In this document: piece by piece, positions 1 to 7,272 of the stretch
Position numbering within the stretch: the stretch's first letter is position 1
Layout: each line of letters begins with the position of its first letter
Notes under the pieces: generated by a model
Database searches by the model: none
What the model was told of the DNA's origin: nothing
The model's input: only the letters and a program-made list of their open reading frames with translations
Made by a program: the position numbers and the translations under genes
Assembly: GCA_016193385.1 (NCBI GenBank)
Contig: JACPSF010000077.1
Coordinates: forward strand, 1-35,295
Length of the DNA stretch: 35,295 bases
Direction of reading: 5' to 3'
From: Deltaproteobacteria bacterium
GTDB lineage: Bacteria > Desulfobacterota_B > Binatia > UBA9968

Positions 1-299
1 GTTTTTTCGCGATGGTAACTGGGGTGTACCATAGGATTTTGCAGGTGACAGGGCAAGAGGTGTTTGTATAAGAAGTCCTGACGAAGGTGTGGCTCTTGGG
101 GTCGGTGGCCCGTTCATTCAGGCTCGCCATGGCGTGAAATGCCGCCTCCGTCACCTGCATCATCCGAGGGGTCTGCCGGGATGGTGTCATATTCTTACCG
201 AATACGCGGCTCCGTAAGTAGACAGGGCAGAAAAGGTACCGAGAGTCCTTTCTGGATTTTAGGTGACGAAAAAAAAGGATGAGAGGGCGCAACAATGGG
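1..299. other. No supportable gene
   Basis: No convincing gene is seen. A minus-strand frame is open from an ATG at 188-190 to the left edge, but it has no clear ribosome binding site and matches no family I recognise, so it is not called. A partial gene running in from outside the window cannot be excluded. Confidence 0.5.
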
Positions 300-327
300 T
301 TGACTGGCCCGGGGGATCAAGTATAAT
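300..327 (+). promoter_or_regulatory. Sigma-70-like promoter of the 334-903 transcription unit
   Basis: TTGACT at 300-305 and a perfect TATAAT at 322-327 are separated by 16 bp. Transcription would begin near 334. The next strong transcription signal downstream on this strand is the terminator at 874-903, so promoter and terminator together define a unit of roughly 570 nt containing the small membrane protein gene at 530. Confidence 0.6.
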
Positions 328-372
328 CCGATCATGATTCCTATGGCAGGAAAGCGATCGGCAATATCCGAC

Positions 373-442
373 CAGGGTAATTGGGGAGTAGCAGTTAGGG
401 CTGTGACGCGAGTCCAGACTGCTGACTCGGCCGGGACCTCTG
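373..442 (+). promoter_or_regulatory. Structured 5' leader element, possible riboswitch-like RNA
   Basis: A closing helix can be drawn between CAGGGT (373-378) and ACC-T-CTG (436-442, one bulged T). It encloses a hairpin with an outer 6-bp stem (390-395 with 418-423), a 2x2 internal loop, and an inner 5-bp stem (398-402 with 411-415, one G-T pair) over an 8-nt loop. The segment GGGGAGTAGC at 383-392 matches the conserved 5' element of the yybP-ykoY (manganese) riboswitch, and GGGACC at 433-438 faintly recalls its 3' element. The expected pairing around those elements is not reproduced, so this is only a candidate. The folding was done by eye. Confidence 0.3.
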
Positions 443-476
443 TACAGGGATCAAATTTTGCGTCGCTAAAGGAATG

Positions 477-500
477 TACATATGGAAGGAACCATATGTA
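477..500. repeat. 9-bp perfect inverted repeat in the leader
   Basis: TACATATGG at 477-485 and CCATATGTA at 492-500 form perfect 9-bp arms around a 6-nt spacer, ending 29 bp before the ATG at 530. It could be a protein-binding operator or an RNA hairpin. Just downstream, CTCCT copies at 504-511 could pair with AGGAG at 519-523, the likely Shine-Dalgarno sequence of the gene at 530. Confidence 0.6.
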
Positions 501-529
501 TGTCTCCTCCTCCCAGATAGGAGTAACTT

Positions 530-823
530 ATGGGAGGGGCGAGACCTCAGAAAAAATTGCGAGATTTTTCTGGGGGTCCGCCCAATGGTTCGAAACAAAA
601 CCGAACTTTTTGGCTACGATCCCTCAGCGTTGTTTGGATAATCGTTCGATTGCCGGGAATACTCGTTCTCCCGGCGCTGTATATCTGGGTAATTACTATG
701 GTCGAGCTGGACGTGTTGGACAGGGCCATCATATTTCTGTTGACGTTGCTGAGCATTGGTCTCTTGTTTCCCGAGACCCGAGAGTGGGTCAAAAAATTCA
801 TAGGGAGAATTGGTCGCAAGTAA
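530..823 (+). CDS. Small two-helix membrane protein, function unknown
   Basis: I do not recognise a family. The 97-residue product has a basic, polar N-terminus (about residues 1-27), two hydrophobic stretches (about 29-55 and 62-80) and a basic C-terminal tail ending in Arg-Lys. This fits a small inner-membrane protein with two transmembrane helices. The ATG at 530 was chosen because TAGGAG lies 6 bp upstream, and because the frame sits between a sigma-70-like promoter (300-327) and an intrinsic terminator (874-903). A roughly 195-nt leader with predicted hairpins precedes it, suggesting post-transcriptional control. A longer overlapping frame from 334 is possible but has no ribosome binding site and no membrane or domain features. 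Confidence is moderate because the protein is short and unassigned. Confidence 0.5.
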   Translation: MGGARPQKKLRDFSGGPPNGSKQNRTFWLRSLSVVWIIVRLPGILVLPALYIWVITMVELDVLDRAIIFLLTLLSIGLLFPETREWVKKFIGRIGRK

Positions 824-873
824 GACGATAGAAAAAATTATGCGGTCGGTAGCACCGACAAACGATGATACGG

Positions 874-903
874 GGGGCGCCAAACAGAGCGCCCCTTTTT
901 TTT
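874..903 (+). terminator. Intrinsic terminator
   Basis: GGGGCGC (874-880) pairs perfectly with GCGCCCC (889-895) over an 8-nt loop and is followed at once by eight T residues (896-903). It lies 51 bp after the stop of the small membrane protein gene. Confidence 0.85.
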
Positions 904-1432
904 ACTCCGTAAAGGAGTTTTCCTTTACTCGTCGGGCCAGCATGTGTGGACAGGGGGTCAGGCAGACCTTTTTGACTTTTTGGGCCGCCGCGCTTGTCTG
1001 GGAAATTTAAAGGGGTCTTTTCACGTAACCCACGGCATGACCTCGGAGCGCTGTCCATCTGCCTGGGCGGACACGCAGACAGGTCTCCCCCGGCCATAAA
1101 GGCAGATGCCACTGATTGATCACCAGACAGTATCCGGCAACACGGTTGCCAGGCTTGCTCGTGGCTTCTTGGAGATCCACCGCCTGTCCTCGGTAGGCCC
1201 GCAGGGCCGTATCGAAGGGGTGAGAATCCGAGAGCGGCCAGACATGACTCACCGCGTCTACTTGCCCGCGTGTACGCGCAAGCAGGTCGTATGGTTGGCT
1301 TCCCCGTCGTAAAAGACCCCCGACTCCTTATCCCACCCCGCCGCCTGACCCCCGTATTCGTGTTGGACGAGGCAAAGGTCATACATGATGCCCTAACGGC
1401 ATAGAAAATCGAGTTGTTTTCTAAACCCTGGG
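904..1432. other. No supportable gene
   Basis: Several overlapping frames on both strands have biased composition but no ribosome binding sites or recognisable domains. A short imperfect hairpin around 1261-1282 (TTGC, CGCG, TGTA, CGCG, CAA) is the only structure noted. It may be degenerate sequence. Confidence 0.4.
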
Positions 1433-1831
1433 GTGTTAGGAGGACGAGAAACGCCTTTGGAGGAAAAGGAGATAGGTCGGCGAACTTCCGAACTGGCCGC
1501 CGTTAAGGATGATCTGATAAAGCACCAAAGGGCCTATCGACTCCTGGCGGGCAGGAACACGAGCCCACGGCGACCAGGAAGAAGGCGGGGTAGGGCCGGA
1601 AGAACCACCCCAGCACATTGGGATTCCGTGTTGGATCAGCTTCCCGGCCGTTTCACCGTTGGGGATATCGCCAAGGCAGCGGGTGCCAGACGAAAATCCT
1701 CCGGCTATGCCCGCCAGGTCGCGGTGAGGTGGGCGAAGCAGCGGAAGACCAAAAGGGTTGGGCGAGGAGAGCACCAAAAAGTCCAGCAGGGAAATTTGCG
1801 CGCTACGGCGGCTTCCCAAAGAAACAAATAA
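1433..1831 (+). CDS. Small basic protein with possible helix-turn-helix-like C-terminus
   Basis: The 132-residue product has a charged N-terminal helix (about 8-40), a very basic Arg/Gly/Pro-rich linker (about 41-58), and a conserved-looking C-terminal part (about 62-110). That part reads as tryptophan, 'LPGRFTVGDIA' and a second helix ending 'AVRWAKQRK', compatible with a small DNA-binding or replication-initiator-like helix-turn-helix. Similar short basic proteins are often seen as unannotated hypotheticals in uncultivated phyla, but I cannot name a family. The GTG at 1433 has no ribosome binding site. AGGAGG at 1438-1443 lies 13 bp before an in-frame TTG at 1457, which may be the true start. 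A hairpin cluster begins 30 bp after the stop. Confidence 0.4.
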   Translation: MLGGRETPLEEKEIGRRTSELAAVKDDLIKHQRAYRLLAGRNTSPRRPGRRRGRAGRTTPAHWDSVLDQLPGRFTVGDIAKAAGARRKSSGYARQVAVRWAKQRKTKRVGRGEHQKVQQGNLRATAASQRNK

Positions 1832-1861
1832 CGAGAATTCTTCTCCGCCGGATGTAAACTT

Positions 1862-1951
1862 CCACGGGCTTACGCCCGTGGCTTTTCCGTTGCACGCTTT
1901 GCGTGTCCGACTTCGTCGGAACCCGATCCATCCCCGCATTTACATACGGGG
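1862..1951. repeat. Cluster of four short hairpins
   Basis: Four perfect palindromes follow in 90 bp: CCACGGGC/GCCCGTGG (1862-1881, loop TTAC), CACGC/GCGTG (1893-1905, loop TTT), TCCGAC/GTCGGA (1906-1920, loop TTC) and CCCCG/CGGGG (1932-1951, loop of 10). The first, followed by CTTTTCC, could end transcription of the gene at 1433. Tight series of hairpins of this kind also occur at the right ends of IS200/IS605-type elements and in their guide RNAs, but no tnpA or tnpB is present, so a decayed end or a structured RNA is only inference. Confidence 0.6.
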
Positions 1952-2662
1952 GTTTGCTAAGGTAGTACTAAACGGGAAGTATCTCCGGGGTCAGACCCAA
2001 CAATCTGATTCTGCTGAAAAAGTCCTTTGCCAAGAATGGGCGAAAAATTTTTCGCTCGCAAATGCCCTACAATTGATTTTCTCAAGACGGTTGATCATTT
2101 TCGATGTCCCAAATTTTCATAAATAGGGGGTTTTTCAGCGGAATTACAATCTTGACGATCTTTCCTGAACAGCCGTGGGGCCGTGTCAAACTTGCGTAAA
2201 TTGCATAACATCGAGAGAAAAACTGTTGACAAAATCACTCCAGTTTTGGCCGCCAGGATTGAACTGTTTTCTCCTACAACCCAATCTGAAGGAATCTCGC
2301 GGAAAAAAGTTAGGATGGGTCTTAAGAGGCGCCCATAGGTCCCGATGGAAAGAGAGGGATAGCGCAAGGCCACGCACCGGATTAATAAAGGAGTCGAACC
2401 TTGCTCAAGATCGAGATCCGTTACGCTGAGGGTGGCCCGAAAATTCATCTTCGTCTTCCCAGGATGCAAATTTAAAGGGGTGCATCTTTATTTTTGCAGT
2501 CCGCGATCTCGGTCAGATTTGCTCGCCCTCGTTTCTTACGCAGCTAATTTCCCTCTCGTTTTCACTCCCTGCCAAAATGAGCGACATCAGAACTGGGTCG
2601 GGCCCTCTTCGCGGATGAGGGCATGGCAGCTTTGGAGAGGTTGCGGAAACAGGGGAATTCTC
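1952..2662. other. No supportable gene
   Basis: Lower-GC stretch with several short overlapping frames on both strands. None has a ribosome binding site or a recognisable domain. It separates the hairpin cluster from the toxin-antitoxin promoter. Confidence 0.4.
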
Positions 2663-2666
2663 TTCC

Positions 2667-2699
2667 TCGACAGAGTAATACAAATACTATAATTTGTAT
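2667..2699 (+). promoter_or_regulatory. Toxin-antitoxin promoter with operator palindrome over the -10 box
   Basis: TCGACA (2667-2672) and a perfect TATAAT (2688-2693) with 15-bp spacing form the likely promoter. A perfect 8-bp inverted repeat, ATACAAAT (2678-2685) and ATTTGTAT (2692-2699) with a 6-bp spacer, spans the -10 box. Type II antitoxins commonly bind such palindromes and repress their own operon, so this is the expected VapB/VapBC operator. The spacing is 2 bp short of ideal, fitting a promoter that is easily repressed. Confidence 0.65.
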
Positions 2700-2724
2700 A
2701 TAAATTTCTTAAGGAGGGGAATAT

Positions 2725-2916
2725 ATGGCTAAGGTCTTAACATCGCTCCGAATAGATCATGGGCTGGTGCGAAAAGCCCAGAAGGTCTTGGGCGCTAAGA
2801 CCAGGACCCAGACGATCGAGATGTCTTTGGAAGCTGTGGTGGAGATGGAAAAGCACCGCAAGCTGATTAGGCGCTATAGTGGTAAGGCGAAACCCGGTGA
2901 CTTCAGCCACAGCTAA
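2725..2916 (+). CDS. VapB-type antitoxin
   Basis: The 63-residue protein has the layout of short VapB antitoxins: an N-terminal strand (about 4-9), a helix containing a 'LGAKTRTQTIEMSL' stretch typical of the ribbon-helix-helix VapB group (about 22-35), and a charged C-terminal arm (about 40-63) of the kind that wraps the toxin. It should neutralise the PIN-domain toxin encoded next and bind the palindrome in the promoter. The ATG at 2725 is supported by AAGGAGG at 2711-2717. The toxin gene overlaps its 3' end, giving translational coupling, as is usual for these pairs. The pairing and order make the call firm although the sequence is short. Confidence 0.85.
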   Translation: MAKVLTSLRIDHGLVRKAQKVLGAKTRTQTIEMSLEAVVEMEKHRKLIRRYSGKAKPGDFSHS

Positions 2917-3316
2917 ACCCGCTATTATTGACACCTCCGTCTACATTGACAACCCGAGATCCCGCCGCTTCGAGAAGGAACTGTTAGATCTCAAGTTCGT
3001 TGTCCGCTGTAGTGCAGTGGTTTTGGCAGAGTTGTGGAGGGGGGCTAGATCAAGGGAGATGGTGAGTTTTGTAGATTCCCTCTCGAGAAATTTGCGCATG
3101 ATCGCCCCGAATGAGAGGGAGTGGATGGATTCAGGTAAGATCGTCGGAAGGTTGGCCAGAGCCAAAGGCTATGACATCCACAAAACTAGAGAGATCCATT
3201 TTGATGTTTTGATTGCCATGACTGCTAGCAGAATAGGAGCTTATCTTATTACTTCTGATGCCGATGATTTCACTGCCATACGGCAGGTTATAGATTTTAA
3301 CCTAATCGTCTGGTAA
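2879..3316 (+). CDS. VapC-type PIN-domain toxin (ribonuclease)
   Basis: PIN-domain nuclease, the toxin of a type II system; VapC proteins cut specific RNAs, usually tRNA or rRNA, in the cytoplasm when the antitoxin is lost. Acidic metal-binding residues are visible: Asp18 in IIDTSVYID, Glu51 in AELWRG, Asp109 in HFDVLIA and Asp127/Asp129 in TSDADDF, spread across one compact domain of normal size. It overlaps the antitoxin gene by 38 bp with the GTG start at 2879, or by 20 bp if the in-frame GTG at 2897 is used. The second leaves a shorter lead before the first strand and may be the true start. No catalytic residue appears lost, so the toxin should be active. Confidence 0.85.
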   Translation: MVRRNPVTSATAKPAIIDTSVYIDNPRSRRFEKELLDLKFVVRCSAVVLAELWRGARSREMVSFVDSLSRNLRMIAPNEREWMDSGKIVGRLARAKGYDIHKTREIHFDVLIAMTASRIGAYLITSDADDFTAIRQVIDFNLIVW

Positions 3317-3511
3317 CCCTCTTGTAAATATGCTTCCCCAGCTCTTCGTAAACGGGCTAATCGCAGACGGAACTTCCCCATTGTTTGTTTTCGAGTAGAA
3401 GATTTGCTAACGTCCCCGAAGGCACACGGGTGTTAGAGCCCCTGCTTCACTCTTCGATACCAGCGGACATGTTACCCCTTGCCTGCACCGCAAGTGATTG
3501 AGGAATCATCT

Positions 3512-5980
3512 ATGGCTGATCGCGCAGCTTCGCCAACGGGTAAAAAATGGGTAGGCCGCAGTATTCGCCGTACTGAGGACAAGCGCCTTCTCACCGGGAA
3601 GGGCCAGTTTCTCGACGATATGAAACTACCGGGGATGTATCACGCGGCGGTCCTGCGCAGCCCTTACGCCCACGCCATCATCAAGTCAGTGGATGCTTCA
3701 GAGGCCCTGAAGATGCCCGGCGTTCGCGGCGTCCTCACCGGCGAGGACGTAGGCCGGATGTCCAGCCCCTTTCCGCAGGCCGTGGAGGAGCCCCTCGATT
3801 ATTACTGCATCGCCGTGGACCGCGCCCGGTACGTCGGAGAGGGAATCGCCGTGGTCGTCGCCGAGGATCGCTACCTGGCGGAAGACGCCCTTCAAGCCAT
3901 TCGCGTAGAATACGAACCGTTACCCCCGGTCGTAGATGTGGAGAAGGCCGTGGAAGAAGGCGCTCCCATCCTTCACCCCAAGCTGGGAACCAACATCATC
4001 AACCACCGGGACCTTCACTACGGAGACCCGGCCGCGGCCTTCGCCCAGGCCGATGTGATCGTGGGAGAGAAGTTCTTCTTCCCCAAGTACTCCTCGACTC
4101 CGATGGAGACCTTTGCGGTCATCGCCCAATACGAGCCCATCGAAGACATCATCACCATCTGGTCCAACTTCCAGGGCCCCTTCACCATGCATCCGGTATC
4201 GGTGGCGGCCCTGCGGATCACAGAAAACCGGCTGCGCTTCATCGTGCCGCCAGACATCGGGGGCGCCTTCGGCATCAAGTCCAGCATGTTTCCGCAGATG
4301 GTCATGACCGCTCTGGCTGCCAAGAAGACCGGTGTTCCCGTCAAATATATCGAGGACCGAATGGAACACCTCATGTCTTCCTCCAGCGGTACCGACCGGG
4401 TGACCTATATCGAGGCCGCAGCCAAAAAAGACGGCACGATTCTGGGAATTCGGAAAAAGGAGATGGACAATGTCGGCGGTTATTTGCGCAGCCCGGAGCC
4501 CGCCTGCATGTATCGGTCTACGGGGAATCAGCTTGGCCCCTATACCATCAAGAATCTGGCCTGGGATGCCTATGTCGTTATGACCAACAAGTGTCCCACC
4601 GGTCCCAACCGGGGATACGGCTGCCAGCAGCTCTACTTCGAGATGGAGCGCATCATCGACCTGCTGGCGGATCGGCTCGGCATGGACCCGGCAGAGATTC
4701 GCAGAAAAAACCTGATTCCAACAGACCAGTTCCCGTACACGACGCCGACCGGCGGCATCTACGATGCCGGGGACTACGTGGCTTGCCTGGACATGGCGCT
4801 GCAGAAAGCTGACTACGCCAAACTGCGCCAGGAGCAAGAGAAGGCGCGGAAAGAAGGCCGGCTTGTCGGCATCGGCCTCGCTACCGTCGTTGACCCTTCG
4901 GTGACCAATATCGGGTATATCACGGTGGCCTACACGCCGGAGTTCCGGTCTAGCAAAAAATTTAACCCCAAGTCCGGTTCGGGCGAAACCGCCGTCGTCA
5001 AGATGGATCCTCTCGGACAGGTGAGCGTCATTATCAATACCGTCCCTGAGGGCCAGGGCCACGAAACCATCGTCGCCCAGATCGTCGCCGACGAGCTCAC
5101 CATCTCCCCCGATGATGTCCGTGTAATCTCAGGCATAGACACTTTCACGAGGTTCTGGAGCATCACCACCGGGACCTACTCCAGCCGGTTCGCATCGGTA
5201 GGAGCCAGCGCCGTGGCGATGGCCGCGAGGAAGGTGAAAGAGAAGCTTCTCAAAATTGCCGCCCACCAGTTAGAGGTTGACCTGGACGACCTGGAGTTGG
5301 TGGGCGGCTTCATTCAGGTCAGAGGGGCGCCGGAGCGGAGGCTCTCGATCCGTCGGGTATCCGGGCTGGCGCACTGGAACCAGGGGGGTCTCCCGGAGGG
5401 GATGGAGCCGGGAATCCATGCGAGCTACACCTACAACTTCCCCTGCTCCACGCCGCCCGACGCGGACGACCGTGTGGACTCCTCGGCAACCTATTCTTTC
5501 ATTGCCGACCTGGCTTGGGTTGAAATCGATCCCGAAACAGGACAGGTCGAGATTAAGAAATACGTCACCGTGCACGACTGCGGCAGTCTCATCAACCCAA
5601 AAATCGTCGAGGGGCAAATTTACGGAAGCTTCGTGCATGGGCTGGGCGGGGCCTTTTATGAAGAGATGGCCTATGACGAGAGCGGCCAGTATCTGGCCGG
5701 TTCCTTTGTCGATTATATGTGCCCGACGGCGGTTGAGGCGCCCGAGCTGATTATAGGCCACGTGGAGACCCCATCTCCTTTGACGGTCATGGGGTCGAAG
5801 GGCTGCGGCGAGTCATGCACCATGAGCGTTCCCGTGTGTCTCGCAAATGCCGTCGCCGACGCCTTGAAGCCCCTCGGGGCAGCCATCAACCGTCTCCCCC
5901 TCAAACCTCACGATATCTGGCAACTCATCCAGGACGGCACGAGCAGCAGCGCGCCGAAAGACGCCGGGAGGAGAAAATGA
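3512..5980 (+). CDS. Molybdenum hydroxylase large subunit (xanthine dehydrogenase/aldehyde oxidase family)
   Basis: Molybdopterin-cytosine-dinucleotide-binding catalytic subunit that would hydroxylate an aldehyde or N-heterocycle using water and pass electrons to 2Fe-2S and FAD partners. An N-terminal a/b hammerhead domain spans about residues 18-140. GGAFG (250-254) is a Mo-cofactor motif, PTGPNRGYG (362-370) sits at the active-site loop, and GCGE gives the likely catalytic Glu767. The loop is not the VAYRCSFR of form I CO dehydrogenase, so a true CO dehydrogenase is unlikely. The 822-residue length is normal. The ATG at 3512 is preferred over an in-frame TTG at 3479 because GAGG lies 8 bp upstream. 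It overlaps the FAD subunit gene by 4 bp (ATGA). Substrate is unknown. Confidence 0.9.
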   Translation: MADRAASPTGKKWVGRSIRRTEDKRLLTGKGQFLDDMKLPGMYHAAVLRSPYAHAIIKSVDASEALKMPGVRGVLTGEDVGRMSSPFPQAVEEPLDYYCIAVDRARYVGEGIAVVVAEDRYLAEDALQAIRVEYEPLPPVVDVEKAVEEGAPILHPKLGTNIINHRDLHYGDPAAAFAQADVIVGEKFFFPKYSSTPMETFAVIAQYEPIEDIITIWSNFQGPFTMHPVSVAALRITENRLRFIVPPDIGGAFGIKSSMFPQMVMTALAAKKTGVPVKYIEDRMEHLMSSSSGTDRVTYIEAAAKKDGTILGIRKKEMDNVGGYLRSPEPACMYRSTGNQLGPYTIKNLAWDAYVVMTNKCPTGPNRGYGCQQLYFEMERIIDLLADRLGMDPAEIRRKNLIPTDQFPYTTPTGGIYDAGDYVACLDMALQKADYAKLRQEQEKARKEGRLVGIGLATVVDPSVTNIGYITVAYTPEFRSSKKFNPKSGSGETAVVKMDPLGQVSVIINTVPEGQGHETIVAQIVADELTISPDDVRVISGIDTFTRFWSITTGTYSSRFASVGASAVAMAARKVKEKLLKIAAHQLEVDLDDLELVGGFIQVRGAPERRLSIRRVSGLAHWNQGGLPEGMEPGIHASYTYNFPCSTPPDADDRVDSSATYSFIADLAWVEIDPETGQVEIKKYVTVHDCGSLINPKIVEGQIYGSFVHGLGGAFYEEMAYDESGQYLAGSFVDYMCPTAVEAPELIIGHVETPSPLTVMGSKGCGESCTMSVPVCLANAVADALKPLGAAINRLPLKPHDIWQLIQDGTSSSAPKDAGRRK

Positions 5981-6858
5981 AGCCTCCTGTCTTTAAGTAT
6001 CTCCGCGTTGCGAGTGTCGAAAAAGCGGTTTCGGTCCTTGCGGAGTACGGAGGGGAAGCAAAAATTCTGGCCGGGGGGCAGAGCCTGGTGCCGATGATGA
6101 ATTTCCGACTCGCGCAACCCGCCGTCCTGGTGGACATCAACCCGGTAAAAGAGTTGGATTATATCCGACCTCAAGACGGCTGGCTGCGCATCGGCGCCCG
6201 CACCCGCCAGAGGTCCTTGGAAAAAACTCCCGAAGTCGCCCAAAAATGCCCGCTTCTTGCCGCGGCCGTGAAATGGATCGGGCACCCTCAGATAAGGAAC
6301 CGGGGTACGATCGGAGGCAGCCTGGTTCACGGCGATCCGACTGCGGAGCTCGCCCTGGTCGCTACGCTTCTCGAGGCCGAGCTCACGATTCAGGGAAAGG
6401 GAAAATCCCGGACGGTCGGACCCGCCGATTTCTTCGAAGGCGTTATGGCCACCCGCATTGATGAAGACGAAATCCTCACTCAGGTGAACTTTCCGGTGAC
6501 TCCGCCGCGATCGGGCTACGGTTTCCGAGAGCTCTGTATCCGCCACGGAGACTTCGCCATCGTCGCCGCTGCGGCTCAGGTCACGCTGAGTGAAAACGGT
6601 CGCTGCGCGGCGGCGCGTGTCGCGGTCTCGGGAGCCGGGGCGACAGCGCTGCGTATCCGCGGCGCCGAAGAGGTCCTGGTGGGGGAGATTGGAAGCGCAC
6701 AGGTGCTCGACGCAGCGGCTGCCAGGGTTCCCGGCGAGGTTGAACCCATCGGCGACCTCAAGGGCAGCGAGGCCTACCGGCGGGAGATGGCCAAGGTGTT
6801 TGTTCGCCGGGCGCTCGAGGATGCCTGGTCCATGGCCAAGGAGAACGGAGCAAAATGA
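5977..6858 (+). CDS. Molybdenum hydroxylase FAD-binding subunit
   Basis: Medium subunit of the hydroxylase (CoxM/PaoB-like, 293 residues), which carries FAD and passes electrons from the 2Fe-2S subunit to an acceptor. The N-terminal FAD-binding domain shows AGGQSL near residues 31-36 and the second nucleotide motif IRNRGTIGG near 107-115. The C-terminal part matches the CO dehydrogenase flavoprotein C-terminal domain. The ATG at 5977 follows GGGAGGAG and overlaps the stop of the large subunit gene by 4 bp; an upstream frame extension into that gene is spurious. The gene ends in another ATGA overlap with the 2Fe-2S gene, so all three subunits were clearly built as one translationally coupled operon. 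Confidence 0.92.
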   Translation: MKPPVFKYLRVASVEKAVSVLAEYGGEAKILAGGQSLVPMMNFRLAQPAVLVDINPVKELDYIRPQDGWLRIGARTRQRSLEKTPEVAQKCPLLAAAVKWIGHPQIRNRGTIGGSLVHGDPTAELALVATLLEAELTIQGKGKSRTVGPADFFEGVMATRIDEDEILTQVNFPVTPPRSGYGFRELCIRHGDFAIVAAAAQVTLSENGRCAAARVAVSGAGATALRIRGAEEVLVGEIGSAQVLDAAAARVPGEVEPIGDLKGSEAYRREMAKVFVRRALEDAWSMAKENGAK

Positions 6859-7249
6859 GCGAGACGCTTACCATCCGGTTGCGGGTCAACGGGGTCGAGT
6901 ACGAGCGCGCCGTCGAGCCCCGTCTGTTGCTGTCCGATTTTCTCCGCGAGAGCCTCGGCCTCACCGGGACTCACGTGGGTTGCGAGCACGGCATCTGCGG
7001 ATGCTGTACGGTGCTGGTAGACGGCGCGACCGTCCGTTCCTGTCTCATGTTTGCCGTCCAGGCCGATGGCGCCGAGATCACCACCATCGAAGGTCTGGCG
7101 CAAGGGGGAAAGCTCCACCCGCTCCAGTAGGCCTGTTGGGATCAGCACGCGAGGGCATCGCGGGGACGATCTGCCGTTGCACAGGCTACCACCACATCGT
7201 GGAGGCCGTTAAGTCGGCAGCTCAGAAGATGGCGGAAGAGTCGAAGTAA
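6855..7249 (+). pseudogene. Broken 2Fe-2S subunit of the molybdenum hydroxylase
   Basis: The first 91 codons (6855-7130) encode the N-terminal plant-ferredoxin-like domain with one complete cluster set: Cys43, Cys48, Cys51 and Cys63. The frame then stops at TAG (7128-7130). The end of the normal protein reappears in another frame from about 7131 to 7249, including REGIAGTICRCTGY and IVEAVK. The segment that should lie between, about 30-35 residues including the QCGFCTPG motif that supplies two ligands of the second cluster, is absent from every frame. This is a deletion plus a frame change, not a simple frameshift. Family members are usually 150-170 residues. A sequencing or assembly artefact is possible, since the flanking genes look intact. 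Confidence 0.85.
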
Positions 7250-7272
7250 ACGCCATCGGCGCATCTATCCAA

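Noticed and set aside
1..190. Minus-strand frame open to the left edge from ATG 190
   Set aside because: No ribosome binding site, no family resemblance; cannot be judged from 63 codons.
334..831. 165-residue + strand frame from ATG 334
   Set aside because: It begins at the predicted transcription start with no ribosome binding site and has no recognisable domain. The shorter frame from 530 has a good ribosome binding site and two hydrophobic helices.
798..1382. 194-residue minus-strand frame
   Set aside because: Runs across the intrinsic terminator at 874-903, has biased composition and no start signal.
3920..5062. 380-residue minus-strand frame
   Set aside because: Antisense shadow of the molybdenum hydroxylase large subunit, which has clear motifs.
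3512..5980. Form I carbon monoxide dehydrogenase large subunit
   Set aside because: The active-site loop reads PTGPNRGYG, not the VAYRCSFR of form I enzymes.
6855..7249. Programmed frameshift in the 2Fe-2S gene
   Set aside because: The missing QCGFCTPG segment is absent from all frames, so frameshifting alone could not restore the protein.
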